A stretch of DNA of 64,000 nt from Acidobacteriaceae bacterium dw_441 (lineage in GTDB: Bacteria > Acidobacteriota > Terriglobia > Terriglobales > Acidobacteriaceae), in the NCBI GenBank assembly GCA_018449715.1, contig JAAVVA010000002.1, positions 248,001-312,000 on the forward strand. Direction: 5' to 3'. The position numbers and the translations under genes are program-made. Positions 36,177-43,890 of this stretch are shown in pieces; the stretch's first letter is position 1, and each line of letters begins with the position of its first letter. The notes beneath the pieces were generated by a model that did no database searches, was not told where the DNA came from, and was given only the letters and a program-made list of their open reading frames with translations.

Positions 36177-37760
36177 CTAAGAGTGTTTAAGCCGTTTCGA
36201 TAAAAGGCCAAGCACGCTAACGATAACTGGATGTTGCTTATCAAAAGGAACTAGACGCAAGAGTACTCTTACTGAGTAGAAACAGGTGCTAACGAACACC
36301 ATCACACCGAGGCCTAAAGCAAGCAAGGGAGATAGGACATAAAAAGACAAGAAAGCAGCCGCGATAATTACTGCATAGAGAGATATGTATTGTGTATTTT
36401 GTTTCGACCAGGAAAATCCCGTCAGGTTATGACCTACGGCATAGATCATTGCTCCGTGAAATATGTATGACCCGAAGAAGGCAAGTCCTGCGCCTACAAC
36501 ACCAAAGGCCCCAATGCATACCTGTGCGAGGATTAGGCTGACCAGCGCCCATGAGACCTCACAAGCCACGAATAGCTTCTGCCTGGCTTTGGCAATAACG
36601 ATGAAACCAATCGGCCAGGTTATGACCTGCAGAAACATACCAAGGCTCAACCAGCGGAGAATGGGTACGGCGGCGAGGAATTTGTGACTGTAAAACAGCG
36701 AGATCACAACCTGCGCAAAGGTTATGGTGCCTATTACACCAGGGCCTGCCAAAAGAACACCTATCTCAGTTTGCTCATTGACAAGCCTATTGCAGACACG
36801 GTGCTGCTGGATAGAGGCAGTGAGCCTGGGATAGAAGTCTGCCCCCATTGCTTGCAGAATGAAGCCAACATAGAGTCCTCCCAGAGTCCATGCTGCTTGA
36901 TACATACCAGTTGCCTCGAAGCCCGCTTTTCTTAACAGCATCATGCGGACGAGATAGGCGATGCCCATCGTCATCAGAGCACTGGACATAAAGGCAATTC
37001 CCAACCCCAAGAGAGTCTTTGCTTCCCGCGTTATAACGAGAACGTCTATCGCTGTGGATGTAAGTCTGATCCTGTGACTAAACCACCATGACGTACCCAA
37101 TGTCATTGCAGCGACGATAACCAGTGCTACAGCAATTCCGCGTTCGCGGAGAAAGTACACTACAGGAATGCTGAACAGTGTAGATAGCAGGGCGCTGAGT
37201 GTGTTCATCTTTGCCAAGTCAGCGATTCTTCGCATGCCTTGTATGAGCGCACCCTGCCCCAGGGAAACAATCATGAGAAATATTGCGACAGAGAGGATCT
37301 TGATATCTATCACATGGCCATCATTGCCGAATGTTATTCGGGATAGCTGGCGTGAGAAAATTATTGTCGCTAACGCACCAAGAACGCCTAAGAAGAAAGA
37401 AGCATATCGCAGAGTGATGACTGTTTGTGCAAGATCGTGATCGTCGTTTGAACTGACGCTATCGGAGATCTGGCGGACCCCGCTGGAGTTAACCCCCATG
37501 CCGGCAACAGTTTGAACGATATTTGCAATCGAGTTGTATATTCCAAATAATCCGAATCCGGCAGGCCCCAGAAGAAGGGCCATCGCCTTGGTACGAACTA
37601 TCCCTATAACAATATTTACGATCGACGATCCACCGACAAGGGCAGACGATTTAAGAATCTGTCCATGGGTGCTCGTCTCATGAGATTGTTCGCAGATATC
37701 CGGATTAGCCGCCTCGTTTGAGTTGCTTTCGATCGGATCAGGATAGGATACTGTCGCCAT
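36177..37760 (-). CDS. Wzx-type polysaccharide flippase (MATE/MOP superfamily)
   Basis: About 527 residues with 12-14 predicted membrane helices. The first block, ALVGGSSIVNIVIGIVRTKAMALLLGPAGFGLFGIYNSI, is the signature of O-antigen translocases. A cytoplasmic N-terminal tail of about 35 residues precedes it. It would flip the undecaprenyl-linked repeat unit to the periplasm for the polymerase two genes downstream. The ATG at 37760 has AAGG upstream and is favoured over a TTG two codons earlier. Confidence 0.88.
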   Translation of the reverse strand: MATVSYPDPIESNSNEAANPDICEQSHETSTHGQILKSSALVGGSSIVNIVIGIVRTKAMALLLGPAGFGLFGIYNSIANIVQTVAGMGVNSSGVRQISDSVSSNDDHDLAQTVITLRYASFFLGVLGALATIIFSRQLSRITFGNDGHVIDIKILSVAIFLMIVSLGQGALIQGMRRIADLAKMNTLSALLSTLFSIPVVYFLRERGIAVALVIVAAMTLGTSWWFSHRIRLTSTAIDVLVITREAKTLLGLGIAFMSSALMTMGIAYLVRMMLLRKAGFEATGMYQAAWTLGGLYVGFILQAMGADFYPRLTASIQQHRVCNRLVNEQTEIGVLLAGPGVIGTITFAQVVISLFYSHKFLAAVPILRWLSLGMFLQVITWPIGFIVIAKARQKLFVACEVSWALVSLILAQVCIGAFGVVGAGLAFFGSYIFHGAMIYAVGHNLTGFSWSKQNTQYISLYAVIIAAAFLSFYVLSPLLALGLGVMVFVSTCFYSVRVLLRLVPFDKQHPVIVSVLGLLSKRLKHS

Positions 37761-37791
37761 AACCAACCTTAAATCTCTGGAAGAGTGATCG

Positions 37792-38940
37792 TTAGCAAGC
37801 CCCGCGCCCCGAAAGTATCGCGGAGGGAGTCTGTAGAAGAATTATCAAGTCAAACCAAAATGATTGTTCTATGGCGTAGCGAAGATCCATCCGTACCATC
37901 TCATCGAACGTGGTGCGGGAGCGCCCTTCGACCTGCCATAATCCGGTCAATCCTGGCTTGAGTTCCTGTACTCTGCGTTTGTGCCAGGTCTGGTAGCGTT
38001 CAAACTCGTAAGGCAGTGGCGGACGAGGACCGACCAGAGACATATCATTTTTCAGAACATTGAAAAACTGAGGAAGTTCGTCGAGGCTGCTTTTTCTTAG
38101 AAGGCGGCCGATATGGGTGATCCTAGGATCATTGACTATTTTGAATACGCCATTAGAGTCGGCTAGCTTGCCCTCTATGAGACTTTTGACATATTCCTCG
38201 TGAATATGAGAATCATTTCCCGTATACATGGTACGGAATTTATAGAAATTAAACTCTTTACCGTAACGACCCACTCTCTTCTGGCAAAATAGAACCGGAC
38301 CACGGGAAGTGAGCTTAACTGCAATTGCGATGATGATACATAGCGGCAGAGTAATAATAATTGCCAGTAAACTGCCGATGATATCCATCGCTCTTTTTAC
38401 AAAACGACGATAAGTATATCTCGGCGTTCTGACGCCAACGATGTCGGGATAGTGGATGTGATTGCCATCATTGCTCGATGACTTATCAATCTCTTGAGGG
38501 AAGAGGCGGAACTGAAACGAGAGCCTCCGGAACTCATCGGCAGGTAGTTCTTGCTGAATCGCTAGCAGAATTTTTTGCTTGATGATGCTGATTGCAACTG
38601 CGGTTGGATCGCCGATCTCTGTCATTAAGAGGCCTAGAGTTGTTCCTTGCTCATACCAGCCGATCAGATCCGTCTCGCGTGTTGATTTCGACAGAGCCTT
38701 CATAGCGCGCTTGGTAAGCAGTTGACTGAGCTTAATATCGAATTGATCGCAGCGTATCAGTACAAGCATGAAACTGCGACCTGAGCGCTCGGTTCGACGT
38801 CGCTCGAGCCGGAGCAACTGGATAAAGCTGCTCTGAGGAATGACAACAGTTCGAAGTTGAACATCAAAGATAGGTTCTGACTGACTGTCGTAAGATATTC
38901 CGTCGGTCCAGTCGAGTAAATCAGATTTATCAGTAGCCAT
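37792..38940 (-). CDS. Initiating undecaprenyl-phosphate sugar phosphotransferase with degenerate GGDEF-like N-domain
   Basis: A 382-residue protein. Residues about 178-382 are a bacterial sugar transferase: one membrane hairpin (DIIGSLLAIIITLPLCIIIAIAV), KRVGRYGKEFNFYKFRTM, SLDELPQFFNVLKNDMSLVGPRPP and LKPGLTGLWQVEGRS. It starts repeat-unit synthesis by loading hexose-1-phosphate onto undecaprenyl phosphate. Instead of the usual four-helix region, residues about 35-130 look like a worn GGDEF fold (RLERRRTERSGRSFMLVLIRCDQF, then WYEQGTTLGLLM where R-x-GGDEF is expected), so no cyclase activity is likely. AAGGA precedes the ATG. Confidence 0.9.
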   Translation of the reverse strand: MATDKSDLLDWTDGISYDSQSEPIFDVQLRTVVIPQSSFIQLLRLERRRTERSGRSFMLVLIRCDQFDIKLSQLLTKRAMKALSKSTRETDLIGWYEQGTTLGLLMTEIGDPTAVAISIIKQKILLAIQQELPADEFRRLSFQFRLFPQEIDKSSSNDGNHIHYPDIVGVRTPRYTYRRFVKRAMDIIGSLLAIIITLPLCIIIAIAVKLTSRGPVLFCQKRVGRYGKEFNFYKFRTMYTGNDSHIHEEYVKSLIEGKLADSNGVFKIVNDPRITHIGRLLRKSSLDELPQFFNVLKNDMSLVGPRPPLPYEFERYQTWHKRRVQELKPGLTGLWQVEGRSRTTFDEMVRMDLRYAIEQSFWFDLIILLQTPSAILSGRGAC

Positions 38941-38969
38941 TCTTCGTCCTTGAGCGCTGATGATTCAGT

Positions 38970-38985
38970 AGCTTTTATACTGCCT
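38970..38985 (-). promoter_or_regulatory. Possible proximal sigma-54 promoter
   Basis: AGGCAGTATAAAAGCT on the minus strand has GGCA at -24 and GC at -12 with correct spacing. The predicted start is about 19 bases before the AAGGA-preceded ATG of the sugar transferase. Confidence 0.35.
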
Positions 38986-39002
38986 CGTATAGTTTTGAAT
39001 GT

Positions 39003-39036
39003 ACGGAAACTTCGATATCTAATCGCACGTTTCCGT
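39003..39036. repeat. Spaced inverted repeat, possible operator
   Basis: ACGGAAAC and GTTTCCGT are perfect 8-base complements separated by 18 bases (39003-39010 and 39029-39036). They are placed between the proximal and distal sigma-54-like sites. Confidence 0.5.
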
Positions 39037-39083
39037 CATGTTTTACAGCAGGCCTGATCTCGAACTGTAATCACAACTTACTA

Positions 39084-39099
39084 AGCAATTGCAATACCA
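39084..39099 (-). promoter_or_regulatory. Candidate sigma-54 promoter within an inverted repeat
   Basis: TGGTATTGCAATTGCT on the minus strand matches TGGYAC-N5-TTGCW except for one base. It coincides with one arm of a 16-base inverted repeat (39086-39101 and 39109-39124, loop of 7, one mismatch). Confidence 0.55.
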
Positions 39100-39254
39100 G
39101 CGGGATTAGCTGGCATTGCAATTGAACAATGACGAAGTAGCGGTTCGGATGCCAAGATCGCGTGGGAGACTCAATCATAAAAGTCTGTATCTGTATGAGT
39201 TAGCGGTATTTTGAGGTGTGTACTTATGTGAGATGGGATTATTCCAAAGCTGTA

Positions 39255-39291
39255 GGCAGCATTGTTGAACCTGTGTTTCAACAATGCCGCC
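39255..39291 (-). terminator. Long hairpin after the BY-kinase gene
   Basis: GCATTGTTGAA and TTCAACAATGC form an 11-bp stem extended by GGC/GCC past one mismatch, with a 7-base loop. It lies 61 bases after the kinase stop on the minus strand. There is no T-run, so it may be a terminator or a transcript stabiliser. Confidence 0.5.
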
Positions 39292-39351
39292 TGGGATAAA
39301 CAAAATATTTGCAACTTGCTGTGCACAGAAATCGATCTGGTCTACAGGGAC

Positions 39352-40113
39352 TCACATGGGACGCTTACCATAGGAACTGTAATAGGCACTCCCACTGATT
39401 GGGCAGTCATTTGCGATAACTCCCCACAGCTTGCTTCCAATGACTTCGATCGCCGGATCTAGCATGCTCTTGTCTGTTTTTCCGGTGCGCACCACCAATA
39501 CGGCTCCATCAATATAAGGAATCATCTCCGAGACATCCGCCATGGGGACAGTTGGCGCAAAGTCGAGAATGACCCACTTGAACCTGTTCCGGAGTTCCAC
39601 GATCATGTCTTCGACAGCCTTGGCGTAGAAAAAATGCCCCGGTGAAGACACTCGCCTTCGGATACCCAGAATGTGAAAGTGGGGAATTCCTATTTTGCAG
39701 ATCACATCGGATATCTTTGCCTGGCCTTCCAGCACCTCCTGAACTCCTCCCTGCTCGAAGGTGTAATCAAGGGTCTGCGAGATGCAGGGAGCCCTGAAAT
39801 CCATGTCAACAAGGCAGGAGGGTTGGCCCGCTTCTGCAAGAGCCCAGGTTAAGTTGATGGAGGTCAGGGTCTTTCCCTCTCCAGGATTCGAACTCGTGAT
39901 CAGGAGCACCCCACCGTGGGGATGAAGCGTGCAGAGGCGGCGGCGTAACAGCCTGTACCGCTCTACTGCCAGGCCCTCTGGATCTGTGAGAAAGACGAGA
40001 CGAGATTCGTCATCCTCATCAGGATTAAGGCGAATTTGCCTTTCAGACAATAGACGCAGTGAAGTTTCTGCGTGTGCGTCTACACTCATATGTAGTCCGT
40101 AAAGTGCACTCAT
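39352..40113 (-). CDS. Bacterial tyrosine kinase (CpsD/CapB-like)
   Basis: About 253 residues. Walker A SSNPGEGKTLTSINLTWAL, Walker A' CLVDMDFRAP and Walker B VILDFAP are those of BY-kinases that control chain length with Wzz-type partners. The C-terminus has only a few tyrosines (SAYYSSYGKRPM) instead of a long Tyr cluster. The ATG at 40113 overlaps the Wzz stop (ATGA); the longer frame starting inside the Wzz gene is unlikely. A kinase separate from its Wzz partner is more usual in Gram-positive or exosortase-type loci than in classic Wzc proteins. Confidence 0.88.
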   Translation of the reverse strand: MSALYGLHMSVDAHAETSLRLLSERQIRLNPDEDDESRLVFLTDPEGLAVERYRLLRRRLCTLHPHGGVLLITSSNPGEGKTLTSINLTWALAEAGQPSCLVDMDFRAPCISQTLDYTFEQGGVQEVLEGQAKISDVICKIGIPHFHILGIRRRVSSPGHFFYAKAVEDMIVELRNRFKWVILDFAPTVPMADVSEMIPYIDGAVLVVRTGKTDKSMLDPAIEVIGSKLWGVIANDCPISGSAYYSSYGKRPM

Positions 40114-41651
40114 AATATAGGCCTGACCTTTAGGAGAAAAATTGCCAGGGCAGTACAAAAAACTATGACCAAAAGGCTGGTTTGTAGGTTCATCCATCTG
40201 GCGTGCCGTGCATCTTTTTTACTATTGATCGGAGGAATCGTTCCGATCACAGGAATCCTTACAGGCAATAAGTCTTTCAGGTGACTCTCGCTCTTGATTG
40301 CGGGGCTGAGGACTTCCCTGACTATCGTTCCGCCCAATGGTAGAAAAAACGCGGCGAAAATAACACCAAAAAATAGAGGAATTCTGACTGGCTTGATGGG
40401 CTTTTCTGGTGTCTTTGCCGGATCGAGAACTGTAAATCTCTCTGCTTGTTGTTTCTGTTCCAGCTGCTCCGACATGCCTGCAGATAATGTTTTGTCCAGC
40501 AGGGATTGATAGTTCTGACGTGACACCTCATAATTGCGCGATAGTTCTGCCAGGTGGGTTTCGAGGACCGGCACAGAGTCTACCTTGCCTTGAAAAGACT
40601 GTATCTGCTGATGTAGAGACTCTTGTAGCTCCTTATGACGCTGAAGTTCTTTTTCGATCAGCGACAAACGTACCTTCGTGTTTGAATCTATCTGATCCGC
40701 TGAGTTTGCAGCGGGCTCAGGGAGCGCAGACAAGCGGCGGTTTATCTCCTGAATCTGCTCATTTGTCGCAATCACATCTGGGTATGTGTCGGTGAACTGT
40801 CGTTTCAGATTCCATAGTTCTGTCTCCAGCCGGTGCTTTTCCTGAACGAGACGGTCTCTCTCAGTGAGAGGAGTTGCGCGAGGCTCCGTTGACTTCACCT
40901 GTGTTAATAGGATGCGCTCCTGATCAAGCCTGCTGATAGCGTCCTGGTTGGCTGTGGTTTCTGATTGCAGACGGGATAGCGCTTGTAGATTTCCAGTCAG
41001 AGCATCCGGCGTTGCGCCGGCATGTTGCAAACGATATTGCTCTAATGCGTTTTCTTGTTCCTCGAGACTCTTCTTCGCGAGTTCCAGCTCACCGGAGAGA
41101 AACTGGGTTGTCCCCAACGCTTGTTGCTGGCGAGCTTTCAGGTTCCAGGAGATGAAGCTGGTGGCAAGCTGATTGGTTACAGGAGCCACAATATTACGGT
41201 TGGTATTTTCATAAGTGATCGTAAAGCTGCTGAGGCCCTGTTCAGGCTCCGGACTTGGCTTTATCTCGACTTTTGTCTTCGATCGCATGTACTCTACGAG
41301 CTCTTCGCGCGACGCAGTCTTTCGTTTTTCGGGATAGAGGTTGTATTTCTCGATAATCTCCTGCAGGCGGCTGGCGCTCAGCACTTGTTGTGTAAGAGTT
41401 GTCATTCGTGCATTGGGGTCGCTCGTGACGGTGGAGGTAACATAGCGCTCTGGAATCTTTTGCGGGTCAACGAGAATAGTGGTCGTTGCCCGATAGATAT
41501 TTGGCAGTAAAGAGACACCCACGATCCCAACCGTCAGGATGACAAGACATGTTGTCACGATCAGATGAACATGCTTGCGTACCGCAGCAATGCACGACTG
41601 GATGGTTACAGGAGATCCTGCGCGTGTAGATTCTTCTTCTTCAGTCATCAT
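40110..41651 (-). CDS. Wzz/GumC-type polysaccharide co-polymerase
   Basis: A 513-residue inner-membrane chain-length regulator. The first membrane helix is near residues 30-50 (LIVTTCLVILTVGIVGVSLLPNIYRATTTILVDPQKIP). A long periplasmic coiled coil spans about 190-400 (LELAKKSLEEQENALEQYR; LIEKELQRHKELQESLHQQ). The second helix near 430 follows the proline-rich P-x-x-P motif (AKTPEKPIKPVRIP), and a third hydrophobic stretch lies at the end. It lacks the fused kinase domain, which is the next gene. It starts three bases after the outer-membrane protein stop. Confidence 0.9.
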   Translation of the reverse strand: MMTEEEESTRAGSPVTIQSCIAAVRKHVHLIVTTCLVILTVGIVGVSLLPNIYRATTTILVDPQKIPERYVTSTVTSDPNARMTTLTQQVLSASRLQEIIEKYNLYPEKRKTASREELVEYMRSKTKVEIKPSPEPEQGLSSFTITYENTNRNIVAPVTNQLATSFISWNLKARQQQALGTTQFLSGELELAKKSLEEQENALEQYRLQHAGATPDALTGNLQALSRLQSETTANQDAISRLDQERILLTQVKSTEPRATPLTERDRLVQEKHRLETELWNLKRQFTDTYPDVIATNEQIQEINRRLSALPEPAANSADQIDSNTKVRLSLIEKELQRHKELQESLHQQIQSFQGKVDSVPVLETHLAELSRNYEVSRQNYQSLLDKTLSAGMSEQLEQKQQAERFTVLDPAKTPEKPIKPVRIPLFFGVIFAAFFLPLGGTIVREVLSPAIKSESHLKDLLPVRIPVIGTIPPINSKKDARHARWMNLQTSLLVIVFCTALAIFLLKVRPIL

Positions 41652-41654
41652 TCC

Positions 41655-42980
41655 CTAATATCCTGTAAGAGATCTCGGTCCTGCATTGCGTGTCCACGTA
41701 ACAGAAAATTGAGCGAGATTGCGGTTGTAGCTGCTTCCCGCATTATCCGTGATATATCCCCGGTAGCTGTAAGCGACGGAGATTCCATGTGGCAGATAAA
41801 AGCCATAATGAGCGGTCCAAAAGATTCCTTTATAAGAAGTTGTTGTTGTGAGCGTATTGCTGCTGACGTAGCCGGCATCTGCGCCAAGTATCCCAATCTT
41901 CGTAATCTGATATTGGTATCCTCCGGAGGCACTTCGCTGCCACGAGCCCGGTCCAAGATAAGAAATGGTAGGCATGTAATCAGTCAGGAGGTACATCTGG
42001 GATTTCCAGGTGACCTTCGTGCTGAAGGCGACACTATATGTCACTCCGACTCGAGTGTTGTTGCAGTTGCGAGTGCTGATCTGCGGTCCTGCGCTCAGAG
42101 AAAGATAAGTCTTCTCACCACTCTGCCAGCGCATCCCGACTCCCACGCCAGAGCTTTCACAGACAAGGTCCCCATAGAAGTGAGAAGCCTGACCATATCC
42201 TGAGACGCTCAGTCTTTCGGAGATATCTCGAATATAGCTGGCCTTCAATCCAGCCACGCTTCCCTGCTGTGAGTATCCACTGATACTGCTGTATGAGTTC
42301 GAACCACTTACTTCAATCGTGTCGCGTTGCGATTCACGATAACTGGCGTTGACGGATCCTGCGATATAAGTGATATTTCCAGAGTTGCTTAGATAGGCTG
42401 CCGAAGCCCCGCCATTGGTTCCTGGAACGTCGCCAACCGCCACGGACTGCGGGGAAACAAGAAGCTGCGTGCTGTTTGGTCCATAACTTCCACCTCCGCT
42501 TATCTCCCACTTCCAGCGTTCGCTCGAATCGAACGTGATTGAGCCGGAAGCACGATGCAATGTCTGATTCGAGTAGAGAGCGGACATGTAACCCAATATT
42601 GTTGGCTGGTATTGAAAGATGTATCGCTTCTTAGGAGAAGCTCCCTTGTACCCGATATAAGGGCTGATGCTGTAGACAGTAGCTGAGCGGTTGATTGATG
42701 TATTGGCGGGGTTGCTATCCCAACCTCCGCCAGTGCTGATGGAAAGCAACAGGTGTTCTCCCACTTTATCCATTGCGATGAGGCCTGTTCCGCTGAGTGA
42801 GGCGACATATTCCGGAATCCTGACCTCGGATCTGCTGCCTTCCTCGTTGGTAGCAGCCTCCTGCTGGTCCACGCCATCTTGCCTGCTAAGCGATTGCGCG
42901 TCCTGGCTTTGCGCTATTGCTATCGAGCATGGCGCGGCGAGCAAGAGCATAACGAGGCCGAGATGGGCGTCTCTTTTCAT
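41655..42980 (-). CDS. Outer-membrane beta-barrel protein of the exopolysaccharide system
   Basis: A 441-residue exported protein with signal peptide (HLGLVMLLLAAPCSIAIAQ). After a short linker of about 50 residues the sequence is a run of amphipathic strands rich in Tyr, Ser and Gly (YKGASPKKRYIFQYQPTIL, SGSITFDSSERWKWEISGGG, AHYGFYLPHGISVAYSYRG), as in barrels of GumB/GumC-associated export loci. Its ATG shares a base with the Wza stop, so it is coupled to the exporter. Specific function unknown; a secretion channel or polymer-anchoring barrel is plausible. Confidence 0.75.
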   Translation of the reverse strand: MKRDAHLGLVMLLLAAPCSIAIAQSQDAQSLSRQDGVDQQEAATNEEGSRSEVRIPEYVASLSGTGLIAMDKVGEHLLLSISTGGGWDSNPANTSINRSATVYSISPYIGYKGASPKKRYIFQYQPTILGYMSALYSNQTLHRASGSITFDSSERWKWEISGGGSYGPNSTQLLVSPQSVAVGDVPGTNGGASAAYLSNSGNITYIAGSVNASYRESQRDTIEVSGSNSYSSISGYSQQGSVAGLKASYIRDISERLSVSGYGQASHFYGDLVCESSGVGVGMRWQSGEKTYLSLSAGPQISTRNCNNTRVGVTYSVAFSTKVTWKSQMYLLTDYMPTISYLGPGSWQRSASGGYQYQITKIGILGADAGYVSSNTLTTTTSYKGIFWTAHYGFYLPHGISVAYSYRGYITDNAGSSYNRNLAQFSVTWTRNAGPRSLTGY

Positions 42981-43624
42981 CAGGGAACAATGACTGTATC
43001 GCCAGGTTGAAGGCCGATATTCTGTTTTGGATCGCCACGTACGGCATTGTTATAGTTGAACTTCAAGCGTTCGGGACGATTTCCTGCACTACGGAGAATC
43101 ACGATCTCTTTCCGGTTCGCGAAGGTATTTAGACCGCCTGCCTGAGCGATGAGCTGCAAGACCGAGATAGGAGCGACCAAAGGATATCCCCCTGGTTTTC
43201 CGACCTGACCGGTGACGAATACCTGTCTGCTTCGAATATCTACGACACTGACTGTCACCTGAGCATTCATCACGAAGCTGCTGAGCTTTGATTTAAGCTC
43301 GCGTGCCAGTGTATTCGCCGTCATGCCCACGACATGAACGTCACCTAGAAGAGGTAGAGAGATGAACCCATCCGGTCCTATCGTCACTGTTTGTGAAAGG
43401 TCTGTGTTCTTCCAGACATTGATGCGAATGATGTCGGCTGGGCCCAGGATGAACTGGGATGTGCGAGCCTCACCCTCTACGACTGAGTTTGAGACGGAAG
43501 GCCTGCTTTCGGCCATAGTAGCGGAAGCGGGTTGCGAAGACGCGATGGTTTGACCGGCAAGGCCGGTCGCCCCCAGCAGGGACGCCCATGCAGAAATTCG
43601 AAGAATGTGTTGAAGTGTATGCAT
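42980..43624 (-). CDS. Polysaccharide export protein (Wza family)
   Basis: About 214 residues. After an N-terminal signal region (LQHILRISAWASLLGATGLAGQTIAS) comes the Poly_export domain (YILGPADIIRINVWK-like FILGPADIIRINVWKNTDLSQTV, DGFISLPLLGDVHVVG) and a SLBB domain (RQVFVTGQVGKPGGYPLVAPISVLQLIAQAGGL). It forms the outer-membrane export ring. No lipobox cysteine is evident, unlike classic Wza. The ATG at 43624 gives a proper signal peptide, while the open frame extends 54 codons further upstream without one. First gene of the assembly operon. Confidence 0.88.
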   Translation of the reverse strand: MHTLQHILRISAWASLLGATGLAGQTIASSQPASATMAESRPSVSNSVVEGEARTSQFILGPADIIRINVWKNTDLSQTVTIGPDGFISLPLLGDVHVVGMTANTLARELKSKLSSFVMNAQVTVSVVDIRSRQVFVTGQVGKPGGYPLVAPISVLQLIAQAGGLNTFANRKEIVILRSAGNRPERLKFNYNNAVRGDPKQNIGLQPGDTVIVP

Positions 43625-43769
43625 TTTCGCCCGCACTGGATGATGCAAATGGATGACCAAATCCATCGATTCCAGAGGAGAGGGATTAAATGTACTTGTG
43701 CAGAGGTTTACTGAAAAATGCTGGGACGGTTTGCAAATTGTTTGCAGTGACTTGCGCACTTTGCAAAGC

Positions 43770-43785
43770 GGCGACGGTCGGACCA
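43770..43785 (-). promoter_or_regulatory. Weak sigma-54-like promoter before the wza-type gene
   Basis: TGGTCCGACCGTCGCC on the minus strand has correctly spaced GG and GC but several off-consensus bases. It sits about 146 bases before the start, a distance like that of the sugar-operon promoter. Repeated TTTGCA motifs (43730-43770) lie on its downstream side. Confidence 0.3.
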
Positions 43786-43854
43786 CATCATCTTTGCAAC
43801 ATTCATATGCAAGATTATGTAGCTATTGTCCTGAAGAATCTTCGGGAAGAGGTT

Positions 43855-43885
43855 GTGGGCTGGGCCTGAAGAAGGCCCAGCCCAC
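43855..43885 (-). terminator. Perfect 12-bp hairpin after the lipoprotein gene
   Basis: GTGGGCTGGGCC and GGCCCAGCCCAC enclose a 7-base loop, starting 6 bases past the lipoprotein stop on the minus strand. It is very stable but is followed by CTCTTCC rather than a T-run. It probably insulates the lipoprotein gene from the export operon. Confidence 0.65.
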
Positions 43886-43890
43886 ATGAC

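Larger units (their letters stand above)
38941..39351. promoter_or_regulatory. 411-base control gap inside the exopolysaccharide operon
   Basis: Lies between the kinase gene and the initiating transferase gene, both on the minus strand. It contains three clear inverted repeats (39003-39036, 39086-39124, 39255-39291) and at least two GG-N10-GC sigma-54-like sites on the minus strand. It is therefore probably where a second transcription unit (transferase, flippase, glycosyltransferase, polymerase) begins. No gene is supported in it. Confidence 0.6.

Noticed and set aside
25100..43624. Exosortase/PEP-CTERM system
   Set aside because: The FemAB-like, deacetylase and separate kinase genes resemble such loci, but no exosortase and no C-terminal PEP motif-helix-basic tail occurs on any exported protein here.
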